NCBI GenBank assembly: GCA_964451705.1
Contig: CAYVIV010000010.1
Location: 1-24,515 of the forward strand
Origin: CAYYFV01 sp964451705
Lineage (GTDB): Bacteria; Patescibacteriota; Gracilibacteria; UBA1369; GCA-2718715
Direction: 5' to 3'
Length of the DNA: 24,515 nucleotides
Made by a program: the position numbers and the translations under genes. The notes under the pieces are model-generated. The model was not told the DNA's origin. It saw only the letters and a program-made list of their open reading frames with translations, and made no database searches. Positions 1 to 7,284 of this stretch are shown here, in pieces (position 1 is the stretch's first letter; every line of letters starts with the position of its first letter).

Positions 1-1214
1 TCTGGTTCTTCCTGTTGTTCTTCTTCTTTCTGTTGTTCTGTTTGTGGTTCTTCTGGCAGTGGCTCCGAGATTGGCTCTTCTTCGACTGGTTCTTCCTCTG
101 CTGGCTCTGGGGCTGGAGCTATTTGTGGTGAGTCGATGCCAACAATGTTTTTAAGATAAATTTCTAGTTCGAGACTTGGGTCGAGCATTTCAAAACTGGC
201 AGCTGGCATATGGGGGCATAAATCAAGATACTCTATAATGTCATTGGCGATAAAAGAACTTACACAAAATTGATTATCTAAAATACTTAAGTTAGCAGTG
301 GCACCAGTTTGTTTGATAGCCGTGCTAACGTTGCCAGCAATGAGAATAGAGTCCGAACTAGCGTTTGATAACTTGTCAGAGTGTGCCAGAAAGATACCTG
401 CAATTGGGCTTGAGTTTAAACTCATGTTTTGAATATTTAAGCCAATTGTATTATCTTGAAGGTTTATGTTATCAGAATTTAGAATCTCCAAGCCAGCGCT
501 GATAAGATTGTTTTTAATCAGTAGGTTGTTTGTGGAGTCTATAGTTAAGTTAGGAGTGCTAGGTTCTGCGCTATAACTTAGGCCATCGGATGCAAATCCC
601 AGGTGGTTGCCAAAAATTTGATACTGCGACCCTAGTATTCTGTCTTTGAATTCGGAGTTTTCTTCGGAGTACTCCCCTTTTATAGAAATTTGAGCTGCTG
701 CAAAACCATTGAGTGCAATGTGGCAGACCTTGGATCCATGTGCAGATGCCAAAGAATCACCAACCAAGGAAGTAAATTGCAACGGCGTTATTGCGGCTCC
801 CCCACCGTCTAACTGGACTTTGGGTGTATATGCTAAATCTGGATTGCTACAGTTCGAGCCAGATCCATCTATAATCACTGGGTAATTTATTTTTGGTAAT
901 GGACTTCTAATCTGGATACTATCTGTGGTATCTAGCTGACTAAAGTCAATTTGGAAGGTCTCAAACTTTGCCTCTGCAGAGCTACCTAGTATTTCTACTA
1001 GTTCTAAGGCTGCTCTAAAGGAACAAGTTTGCTCTTGGTCGTTTAAGTCAGTATCACAGACCTGAGCCTCGAGTGCTAGAGGCTTGTCTGTTTGTGAATT
1101 AACCTGGATTGTGAGATTTTGAGCTGCTGCAAAATGTGTTACAACAGCTAGTACTAAGCCAAATATACTGGCTATGCTAAATCTCAAGATTTGCTTTTGC
1201 AAGCTCCTTTTCAT
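1..1214 (-). CDS. Exported CSLREA/beta-helix-like surface protein (3' end beyond window)
   Basis: The frame is open from the ATG at 1214 to the left edge, giving 404 visible residues; the stop lies outside. The N-terminus (MKRSLQKQIL, then a hydrophobic stretch ending in AAAQ near residue 32) is a clear signal peptide. Residues about 34-75 resemble the CSLREA domain: a strand, a Cys at 53 in VCDTD, then CSFRAALELVE at 64-74. The CSLREA domain is known at the start of secreted right-handed beta-helix proteins. Residues about 200-330 have repeated short strands with N/I/L spacing (NNLLIKNNLI, INLQDNTI-like), which fits a beta-helix. From about residue 364 it becomes Pro/Glu-rich and acidic, a likely cell-wall or stalk spacer. 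The gene starts 38 nt inside the end of the upstream gene, which suggests translational coupling. The domain calls are from pattern only; ligand or enzymatic activity is unknown. Confidence 0.75.
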   Translation of the reverse strand, partial: MKRSLQKQILRFSIASIFGLVLAVVTHFAAAQNLTIQVNSQTDKPLALEAQVCDTDLNDQEQTCSFRAALELVEILGSSAEAKFETFQIDFSQLDTTDSIQIRSPLPKINYPVIIDGSGSNCSNPDLAYTPKVQLDGGGAAITPLQFTSLVGDSLASAHGSKVCHIALNGFAAAQISIKGEYSEENSEFKDRILGSQYQIFGNHLGFASDGLSYSAEPSTPNLTIDSTNNLLIKNNLISAGLEILNSDNINLQDNTIGLNIQNMSLNSSPIAGIFLAHSDKLSNASSDSILIAGNVSTAIKQTGATANLSILDNQFCVSSFIANDIIEYLDLCPHMPAASFEMLDPSLELEIYLKNIVGIDSPQIAPAPEPAEEEPVEEEPISEPLPEEPQTEQQKEEEQQEEP

Positions 1215-3027
1215 CTTGGTGGGGATTATTTTTATATATTTTTTGGAAAATTAAGACTAAAATGATTAGAAAAACTACAGTATATATAGGCACAGACATA
1301 AGATTGAATACTGGTAGATAACTTTGAAATTCTATAACAACAGGACTAGATGCCATCAGTGGATTGAGTTTATCCCGCACAACATATATGACCTTGTGCT
1401 GACTCTGGTGCTTGAGTGTTTTTAAATATTCTTGATTGGCAGCAATAGTTACTTGCTTGCTATTCTGCTGTTCTAATACCCCGGCAGTCACCTCGGAATT
1501 ATAGAAAAGCTCTAAATATCGTGACTCTGGCAAGTTGAAGTCCAAACTGGGGTTTTGCCCAAGTGCGCACATAAAGTTTGACTCCGCTAGCAGCTTGCCG
1601 CAAAATTTAATAGGTGCGATTTGCTCTACTATTAAAGTGGAATCTACTTGTAGCTTATAGGTCTGGGAGCTGTGGTCTTGAATTTGTGCAAATATTTCAT
1701 AAGTTTTATTATCAACAAAATTTGAATTTACTATGAAATAAAAATTACCTTGCGAGTCTGTGAGTTTAGAGGCCAACAAATTATTTTTCTTATCTGCTCT
1801 TTTTTGAAAAAGTTCTACTCTAAGATTCTGATACTCAGAGCGGCCACTAATTAAAAAACTAGCCGATGCCTGGGTGTTTATATTTTGAGGGTCTAAATCT
1901 AAACTTAGCTTATCTAAAGTCAAATTCTGCTGATTTGCTTTATCAAATTTGTTCAGTGGAGAGCAAAACTGCTCCGCACACCCTGGTATAGCTATTTCAG
2001 GTGGGTTGAGTAGTCGATTTTCAGGGCTTTTTTCTTGGGTATCCAATCCTTGTTTTTGCTCTATGTGAAGACCTGTCTGTTTGTTTTGCTCCAAAAGAGG
2101 CTCAAATTGTAACACTGGACTACTGACCAGCTGATCACTGCTTTGCTGTCTAGTACTCAACTGACTGGAATCTTTAATTGTAGCTGAGTCTTGTATTTGT
2201 AAAGATTGCTTGGAATCTTGTTTAGCCAAGACTGTTATTTTGCTTGTATTATTTTTTTGTTCATGCTCTTTGGGGTAATGTATTTCTTTTTGCTCAGATA
2301 CTGCCTTGTAACCTAGAGATGCATAATCTTGTGTGGCCAAAACCTTGCTCGTCTTTGTATGTAGATTTTGGAGGCTACTTTCGTGAATATACAAATACTT
2401 AGTGTCCTGAGTTTTCTTGATACTGTTTTGGGTTTGAAGCTTTAAAACACCTGCTTGCAAATTGTTTAGTCGATTTTGAATCTGAGTAGCTTGATAGTCA
2501 AAATTTTCATCTAATATGCAGCTGAACCCTTGATATGCATGAAGGCTGACAGTCGGTATTTGAGCCTGAACTGCATGATTACTCATTTTAAATTTATTGG
2601 TTTTGCTAGCCGCATTCACCTGCCTGTCGGTAGTAGCGATAGACCCTTTAATTGGCTGGTGATTTCTGTGTAAATTGCTAGAGTTGTAGCTTGGGTAACA
2701 GGGGACTGTTGTACTATTTTTTTGCTCATTGATTGAGTTAATCCCGTCTTGTAGCTTGGCTTTAGATATTTGCTGGTATTTTACCTGCCTATAATCAGCT
2801 CTTGTATCCGATTTTGCCTGCTTTTGCCTCTCTTGAAATTCTCTATATGTTCTTTGACTATTTTGAGTTTTGTTTTCTAGTATATTTGTTATTGCACCAT
2901 TTTTGGGGGTATTGTCAAATTCTGTGTTTTGGCTTGTGGACTGCGCACTTGCAAGTTGTGATCCCATGCTGACTAGGCATAAAAAGTATATCTTTAACAT
3001 GTTTTGTTTAACCTTGCAAGTTTTCAT
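1177..3027 (-). CDS. Exported Q/S-rich single-pass membrane protein with Ig-like domain
   Basis: 616 aa. A signal-peptide-like N-terminus (hydrophobic residues about 11-28, LASAQ) is followed by about 350 residues of low-complexity Gln/Ser/Lys/Thr-rich sequence. A probable Ig-like or carboxypeptidase-regulatory-like beta domain follows at about 385-475 (contains TDSQGNFYFIV). A C-terminal membrane helix at about 579-596 leaves a short charged tail of about 18 residues. The predicted topology is a long extracellular region anchored at the C-terminus. The Met at residue 10 (ATG at 3000) gives a more typical signal peptide and may be the real start; TATAAA-like boxes at about 3033-3038 and TATAAT at about 3059-3064 (minus strand) allow either. 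It overlaps the next gene by 38 nt, so the two probably form one surface-protein operon. No family is recognised with confidence. Confidence 0.75.
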   Translation of the reverse strand: MKTCKVKQNMLKIYFLCLVSMGSQLASAQSTSQNTEFDNTPKNGAITNILENKTQNSQRTYREFQERQKQAKSDTRADYRQVKYQQISKAKLQDGINSINEQKNSTTVPCYPSYNSSNLHRNHQPIKGSIATTDRQVNAASKTNKFKMSNHAVQAQIPTVSLHAYQGFSCILDENFDYQATQIQNRLNNLQAGVLKLQTQNSIKKTQDTKYLYIHESSLQNLHTKTSKVLATQDYASLGYKAVSEQKEIHYPKEHEQKNNTSKITVLAKQDSKQSLQIQDSATIKDSSQLSTRQQSSDQLVSSPVLQFEPLLEQNKQTGLHIEQKQGLDTQEKSPENRLLNPPEIAIPGCAEQFCSPLNKFDKANQQNLTLDKLSLDLDPQNINTQASASFLISGRSEYQNLRVELFQKRADKKNNLLASKLTDSQGNFYFIVNSNFVDNKTYEIFAQIQDHSSQTYKLQVDSTLIVEQIAPIKFCGKLLAESNFMCALGQNPSLDFNLPESRYLELFYNSEVTAGVLEQQNSKQVTIAANQEYLKTLKHQSQHKVIYVVRDKLNPLMASSPVVIEFQSYLPVFNLMSVPIYTVVFLIILVLIFQKIYKNNPHQDEKELAKANLEI

Positions 3028-3140
3028 TTTGTTTTATAATTAAAAAAGTAAATCAGATTATATTATCATAAATTTTTATAGATATCAAATAAGTTTTATT
3101 AAAATCTTGAGAATGTCTAAATCATGGAGTATTGTGTCTT

Positions 3141-3146
3141 TATAAT
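3141..3146 (+). promoter_or_regulatory. Probable lysS -10 box
   Basis: An exact TATAAT lies 13 nt before the lysS ATG, implying a leader of only about 7 nt. No convincing -35 hexamer sits 16-18 nt upstream. The rest of the 131-bp divergent spacer (3028-3158) is very AT-rich and also serves the minus-strand surface genes. Confidence 0.45.
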
Positions 3147-3158
3147 TAACTTAATTAT

Positions 3159-4703
3159 ATGCTTGAAAACTACCCAAAGGAGGTACGTGATCGTATTGAA
3201 AAGATAGAAAGACTAAGGGAAATGGGCCAGAATCCATACCCAGATAAGGTGGAGCGTAGCCACAAAATCCAAGAATTTGTGAGTCAAACTGACTTTGCGA
3301 AAATTGATAACGAAGCAGTAGCCAGCAAGCCTACATCCGATGTTAGCTTGGTTGGTAGAATCATGTTTTTTAGAGACTTTGGCAAGCTAGCCTTTGCTAA
3401 AATTCAAGATGATACAGCCTCTGTACAAGTCTGCTTTAAGAAAGACGTACTAGGGGAGCAGTCGTATAAACTAGCTGTAAAGCTTTATGATTTAGGTGAC
3501 TTTATTGCTGTTAAGGGTCAGGGTTTCACGACTAACAAAGGAGAGCATTCGCTTATGGTTGCCGAGCATATGATTGCCTGCAAAGCCATTAAACCATTAC
3601 CAGAGAAGTTCCATGGGATGGCAGATGAGGAATTGATTTTGCGTAAAAAATACTTAGATTGTATTACCAATAAAGATTCATTTATGCGCATTAAAAAGCG
3701 CATACAGATGATTAAAAGTTTGCGGAGGTTTTTGGAGGATAATGATTTTTTAGAAATCGATACTCCAGTTTTGTGCCCAACAGCATCTGGTGCTTTGGCT
3801 AAACCTTTTACAACTCATCACCAGGCTTTAGACCATGAGTTCTATTTAAAGATTGCCCCAGAGACTTCTCTTAAAAAAGCTGTCTGTGCTGGTTTTGACA
3901 GAGTTTATGAATTCTCTAAATGCTTTAGGAATGAGGGTATTGACCCAACTCACTTGCAAGAATTTACTATGCTTGAGTTCTATGCCAGCTATTGGAATTA
4001 TGAAGATGGTATGAAGTTTCAAGAAGATATGATCTCTAACTTGCTACAAGAGCTAAACGGCGGACTTAAGCTGCAATACCAAGGTCTTGAACTAGATTTC
4101 ACCCCTCCATACAAGAGAGTTTCACTTAGAGAATTGATTTTAAAAGATGCCGATATTGACATAGATTTATATGATACAAATAAAGAATTGGCTGTAGCAA
4201 TCCATGAAAAGGGGATTAAGATAGAGGATATTGATAAGCTGGGCCGTGGTAACTTAATAGATCAGCTCTATAAAAAAGTTTCGAGACCAAAGATTATTCA
4301 GCCAATCTTTTTAACTGGCCACCCTCTGGACCTCTCACCACTATCTAGGACTTCTGAGTCGAACCCCAAGATGGTAGATAGATTTCAGCTAGTGGCTCAC
4401 GGTGCAGAGCTTTCTAACAACTTTTCTGAGTTAATTGATCCTGTGGACCAAATGCAAAGATTTATGCAGCAGGCCCAGGCGAGAAAAGAAGGGGACCAAG
4501 AGGCCCTCATGTTTGACTACAGCTTTTTAGAAGCCATGCAACAAGGCTTTCCGCCTATGTGTGGATTTGGAATTGGCATCGACAGGTTAGTAGCCTTCCT
4601 GCTAGACCTCGACAACATTAAAGACACACTATTATTCCCACTCATGAAACCTAGTCGTGAGGAGGTTAAAGTTATGCAAGAGCTTGGACAAAGCTTAGAG
4701 TAG
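3159..4703 (+). CDS. lysS: Lysyl-tRNA synthetase, class II
   Basis: 514 aa, normal length for bacterial LysRS. It charges tRNA-Lys with lysine using ATP in the cytoplasm. The N-terminal OB-fold anticodon-binding domain spans about 60-145. The class II core follows: motif 1 around 190-204 (FLEIDTPVL), the LysRS-typical PFTTHHQALD at 216-226, motif 2 with FRNEGIDPTHLQEF at 256-269, NNFSELIDP at about 420-428, and motif 3 GFGIGIDRL at 469-477. The start is the first ATG after the TATAAT box, with no Shine-Dalgarno sequence. It is a single-gene unit closed by a strong terminator at 4729. The tRNA-Lys(UUU) it would charge is also in this window at 8970-9045. Confidence 0.97.
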   Translation: MLENYPKEVRDRIEKIERLREMGQNPYPDKVERSHKIQEFVSQTDFAKIDNEAVASKPTSDVSLVGRIMFFRDFGKLAFAKIQDDTASVQVCFKKDVLGEQSYKLAVKLYDLGDFIAVKGQGFTTNKGEHSLMVAEHMIACKAIKPLPEKFHGMADEELILRKKYLDCITNKDSFMRIKKRIQMIKSLRRFLEDNDFLEIDTPVLCPTASGALAKPFTTHHQALDHEFYLKIAPETSLKKAVCAGFDRVYEFSKCFRNEGIDPTHLQEFTMLEFYASYWNYEDGMKFQEDMISNLLQELNGGLKLQYQGLELDFTPPYKRVSLRELILKDADIDIDLYDTNKELAVAIHEKGIKIEDIDKLGRGNLIDQLYKKVSRPKIIQPIFLTGHPLDLSPLSRTSESNPKMVDRFQLVAHGAELSNNFSELIDPVDQMQRFMQQAQARKEGDQEALMFDYSFLEAMQQGFPPMCGFGIGIDRLVAFLLDLDNIKDTLLFPLMKPSREEVKVMQELGQSLE

Positions 4704-4728
4704 TATTAGGACTTAGAAATTATAATTC

Positions 4729-4762
4729 AAAGCCTTAGAATTGATTCTGAGGCTTTTTGTTT
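4729..4762 (+). terminator. Rho-independent terminator of lysS
   Basis: Stem 4729-4741 pairs with 4744-4756 (13 bp including one G-U) around a minimal loop, and runs into TTTTTGTTT. It lies 25 nt after the lysS stop. The U-tract is good only on the plus strand. Confidence 0.85.
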
Positions 4763-4812
4763 ATAACATTCATAGCTGCTTAGTGAGCGCCTAGTTGCAG
4801 CCGCATTGCTAC

Positions 4813-5508
4813 CTAGTTGCTGAGGAACCAAAAGATTGGTTGCAACAAAAGTACTAGAAATAACACTACTGCAAAGATTGCTTTGTTAAAGCGTTCGACC
4901 TCTATTTCATGGTCCTTAATACAAATTTCATGCTTAAGGTCTGCAGCTTTTTTCCTGTAGATTTCTTCAAGTTTATGAATGTGATCGGCGTAGCGTTGGT
5001 TGTTTTGAGACAACATCTTTTTTTGTTTTTGTAGTTCTAAAAGTGGGACCATTTGTTTGATGGTTGTTTCTAACTGGATAATTTTTTGCCTAAATTGATC
5101 CAAAAGTCCCTCTTTATCTTCAATCTCTATCTTGGTTTCATAATATAACTCTTTGTAAGACTTAGAATTTATGTCGGAATAGCTAGAACTGCTTTTAAAG
5201 GCTTGAGGCTCAGTATAATTCGCTTGTGTCTCTTCGTGTCCTGTTTCGTCTTGAGACATAGAAGAGTCAAATGTCTCTGGTTTTGGCGCTCGTGTCTCGC
5301 GCCAAGAGACATATTGATTATAGGTGTCTTGGTGGCTTGGCTCGGCTGACATCAAACGCCGTACATCCTCTGCACTCAGCCATGTTCTACCACTACTTTT
5401 AATGTGCCCGACCTTACTAGAAGAGACATAACGATCTAGGGTTCGAAGAGAGACACCGAGCATTCTAGCGGCTGTCTTCCTATCTAAATTGTATGTTGCG
5501 GTCGACAT
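4813..5508 (-). CDS. Membrane-anchored HTH DNA-binding protein with coiled coil
   Basis: 231 aa. Residues about 7-52 are a MerR/excisionase-like helix-turn-helix (RKTAARMLGVSLRTLDRY, then a wing-like SSGRTWLSAEDVRRL). Residues 55-112 are a polar Ser/Thr/Glu linker. Residues about 115-205 are a long charged coiled coil. Residues about 208-230 are one hydrophobic membrane helix (FAVVLFLVLLLQPIFWFL) ending three residues before the C-terminus, so the DNA-binding end should face the cytoplasm. Family knowledge: HTH plus coiled coil plus membrane attachment occurs in nucleoid-tethering or membrane-bound regulators such as RacA-type proteins, though no homology is claimed. The linker contains several Glu-Thr pairs encoded by GAGACA, part of the site array at 5222-5855. 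It is transcribed divergently from ybeY. Exact function is unknown. Confidence 0.8.
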   Translation of the reverse strand: MSTATYNLDRKTAARMLGVSLRTLDRYVSSSKVGHIKSSGRTWLSAEDVRRLMSAEPSHQDTYNQYVSWRETRAPKPETFDSSMSQDETGHEETQANYTEPQAFKSSSSYSDINSKSYKELYYETKIEIEDKEGLLDQFRQKIIQLETTIKQMVPLLELQKQKKMLSQNNQRYADHIHKLEEIYRKKAADLKHEICIKDHEIEVERFNKAIFAVVLFLVLLLQPIFWFLSN

Positions 5509-5855
5509 TGGGCGTTTTGATTAATTCTGTTTGTGTCTCAAGACATGTCGCGACACTGTCTCTTCGTGTCAGCGACAATGTCCTTTTGTGTCAGGACATA
5601 TGTCTTGCGTCATGATTATATCACTGAGTTATAATTTAATGCAAAGGGTTTTTTCCTAATAAGCTGTCAGCGACAGTGTCGCAGACATAGAGACAAAAGA
5701 AAAGCTTGCCTTATTTAACAGCAAAAGTATTATATGACTAAGCTAATTTGAACTATGAAACTAAGCATTTTAAATTCGCAAGAGACAGACATGGACTTTA
5801 GAGCCCTAGAACAAGCTATTAATAAGCATGTCTCTAGTGTCGCGACAGTAGAGAC
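5222..5855. promoter_or_regulatory. Dense GAGAC/GTCTC and TGTC/GACA site array
   Basis: GTCTC or its complement GAGAC starts at 5228, 5253, 5273, 5294, 5306, 5423, 5450, 5535, 5558, 5690, 5782, 5830 and 5851: 13 in about 630 bp, where about one is expected by chance. The intergenic part (5509-5754) holds about 16 TGTC/GACA words, many arranged as inverted pairs. TGTCGCGACA, a perfect palindrome, occurs at 5546-5555 and again inside ybeY at 5838-5847. TGTCAGCGACA occurs at 5567-5577 and 5665-5675. The array spans the divergent promoter and enters both flanking genes. It is probably an operator or tether-site cluster for the adjacent HTH protein; that link is inference. Confidence 0.6.
5706..5733 (+). 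promoter_or_regulatory. Probable ybeY promoter
   Basis: TTGCCT (5706-5711), a 16-nt spacer and TATTAT (5728-5733) predict a start near 5740 and a leader of about 15 nt. The -35 lies just beyond the last intergenic GACA repeats. A second exact TATAAT at 5630-5635 has only a poor -35 (TTGCGT, 19-nt spacer). Confidence 0.45.
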
Positions 5856-6213
5856 ACAGCAAATTTTAGATGGAGAGTTGAATGTTGTTTTTGCTGATGA
5901 GGATCTTATGATAGAGCTTAATCAAAAATATCGTAAAAAATCTTATCTAACGGACGTTTTATCTTTTAGCTACCTAGAGAGTCGTAATGAAGAAGAAAAG
6001 CTCTTAGGAGAGATTTACATAAGCCTTAAAAAGGCTGAGAGCCAAGCAAAGCAGAAGGGCAATGATTTAGAGACCGAAATTAATTATCTTATCATACATG
6101 GCTATCTGCATATATTTGGATTTCGACACGATAGCGACAAACAGGAGGCTGAGATGATTAAAGAAGAAGACTGGATCTTGGCGCAGATTTCGGATAAGCT
6201 TGTTAGCAGATAA
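5755..6213 (+). CDS. ybeY: Endoribonuclease YbeY (rRNA maturation factor)
   Basis: 152 aa, normal family length. YbeY is a zinc-dependent RNase needed for 16S rRNA 3'-end maturation and ribosome quality control. The metal motif HGYLHIFGFRH (three His in the H-x3-H-x5-H pattern) is at about residues 115-125, and the conserved TDVLSF precedes it near 66-71, followed by GEIYISL. The first 35 codons carry four members of the GAGAC/TGTC array, including a TGTCGCGACA palindrome, so part of its N-terminal coding sequence seems to double as a binding-site region. The stop TAA is one base before tRNA-Pro(GGG), so a shared transcript is likely. Confidence 0.95.
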   Translation: MKLSILNSQETDMDFRALEQAINKHVSSVATVETQQILDGELNVVFADEDLMIELNQKYRKKSYLTDVLSFSYLESRNEEEKLLGEIYISLKKAESQAKQKGNDLETEINYLIIHGYLHIFGFRHDSDKQEAEMIKEEDWILAQISDKLVSR

Positions 6214-6214
6214 A

Positions 6215-6291
6215 CGGGGTGTAGTTCAGTTGGCTAGAATACACGGCTGGGGGTCGTGTGGTCGCTGGTTCGAGTCCAGTCACCCCGACCA
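6215..6291 (+). tRNA. tRNA-Pro (GGG anticodon)
   Basis: A 77-nt cloverleaf: acceptor CGGGGTG/CACCCCG, D arm GTTC/GAAT, anticodon loop CTGGGGG giving anticodon GGG with G37, T loop TTCGAGT, and an encoded CCA. The C1 start is typical of bacterial tRNA-Pro. It begins two bases after the ybeY stop codon ends. Confidence 0.95.
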
Positions 6292-6307
6292 TTTAAAACA
6301 ATTGTTT

Positions 6308-7081
6308 ATGCAAAATTTAGAACTAGCTGTATCAATAGCTAAAAAGGCTGGGGGGATTATTTTAGAGTACTTTAACTCAGATGCCCAACAAGCCAGCCTA
6401 AAGGCTGATAACACTATAGTTACCAATGCAGATTTAGAAGTGAACAAAATGGTAATTGAAGAAATCCAAAAGCATACCGATGGCCACGGGGTTATTGGTG
6501 AAGAGCAAAGCCTTGAGACAGATAGTCAATACCAGTGGGTAGTCGACCCAATAGATGGTACAACTATGTTTAGTTTTGGAATACCAACCAATGTATTTGC
6601 CCTAGCACTAACTAAAGATAAACAACCAGTGCTGGCGGTTGTTTTCGACCCTTATGTAGACAAGCTATATATTGCAGATGAGAAAAATGTCACATGTAAT
6701 AACCAGCCAATACAATGCAACACTACGCCACTCAACCAAGACTCTCAGATCTACATTGGCCTGTGTGCCAACCAATCTGTGGACTTTAATTTATATGAGG
6801 TTGCAAGAAGGCTTTCAAATGACTATGCGGTAAAGTTTATTTCCTTACGCTCTGCGATCTATATGGATATGTTAGTGGCCAGTGGTAAGCTGAGTGCCAA
6901 TTTATCTTATGGAGGACACGGCTACGACTGTATAGGGGGCCATATTGTGAAAATGGCAGGCGGTCAATATTCAGACCTGAATGGAGAGGCAATTAATCTA
7001 CTTGGAGAAAACCAGGGTTACTTTAGCTCAAATGGGATTATTCATGCTCCAATATTGGAAATTATTAAAAGCTGCAAGTAG
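6308..7081 (+). CDS. Inositol monophosphatase-family phosphatase
   Basis: 257 aa. A Mg2+-dependent sugar-phosphate or nucleotide phosphatase of the IMPase/SuhB/CysQ superfamily. It has GEEQ with the metal-binding Glu at about 65-66, the signature VVDPIDGTTMFSF at about 78-90 (metal-binding Asp residues), and the second motif GGHGYDCIGGHIVKMAGG near the C-terminus (Asp of the usual WDxxAG motif kept, W replaced by Y). The open frame extends upstream through the tRNA, but the ATG at 6308, 16 nt after the tRNA CCA, gives the normal IMPase N-terminus. Directly before the ATG is the 12-bp palindrome AAACAATTGTTT (6296-6307). It is probably co-transcribed with ybeY and tRNA-Pro, and freed by tRNA processing. 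The substrate cannot be read from sequence. Confidence 0.9.
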   Translation: MQNLELAVSIAKKAGGIILEYFNSDAQQASLKADNTIVTNADLEVNKMVIEEIQKHTDGHGVIGEEQSLETDSQYQWVVDPIDGTTMFSFGIPTNVFALALTKDKQPVLAVVFDPYVDKLYIADEKNVTCNNQPIQCNTTPLNQDSQIYIGLCANQSVDFNLYEVARRLSNDYAVKFISLRSAIYMDMLVASGKLSANLSYGGHGYDCIGGHIVKMAGGQYSDLNGEAINLLGENQGYFSSNGIIHAPILEIIKSCK

Positions 7082-7090
7082 TAAAATAGC

Positions 7091-7118
7091 TTGCAAATTT
7101 TTAGAATCTCTATAAAAT
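7091..7118 (+). promoter_or_regulatory. Probable promoter of tRNA-Pro(UGG)
   Basis: TTGCAA (7091-7096), a 16-nt spacer and TAAAAT (7113-7118) predict a start near 7125, about 9 nt before the tRNA. Confidence 0.45.
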
Positions 7119-7133
7119 CAAACTACATGTTGT

Positions 7134-7210
7134 CGGGGTTTAGCGCAGTTGGCTAGCGCGTTCGGTTTGGGACCGAGAGGTCACAGGTTCGAGTCCTGTA
7201 ACCCCGACCA
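7134..7210 (+). tRNA. tRNA-Pro (TGG anticodon)
   Basis: A 77-nt cloverleaf: acceptor CGGGGTT/AACCCCG, D arm GCGC/GCGC, anticodon loop TTTGGGA giving anticodon UGG with G37, T arm ACAGG/CCTGT, and an encoded CCA. It is the second proline isoacceptor within 1 kb, and murB follows 74 nt downstream. Confidence 0.95.
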
Positions 7211-7284
7211 TTTAATTACTGTTAACGTTCAAGACACTAAATAAGCAAGCTATAACTGCTTTTATTCAATGATTCAATGAGCTA

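Noticed and set aside
4790..4820. Two copies of CCTAGTTGC near the end of the HTH-TM gene
   Set aside because: Short, only two copies, and no link to any feature.
5222..5855. CRISPR array or tandem satellite
   Set aside because: The repeated words are 5-11 nt, irregularly spaced and in both orientations, and much of the region is coding.
6200..6307. N-terminal extension of the IMPase frame from 6200
   Set aside because: It reads straight through tRNA-Pro(GGG); the ATG at 6308 gives the normal family N-terminus.
7264..7279. Tandem ATTCAATG before murB as an operator
   Set aside because: A single 8-nt duplication in AT-rich sequence is better explained by slippage.
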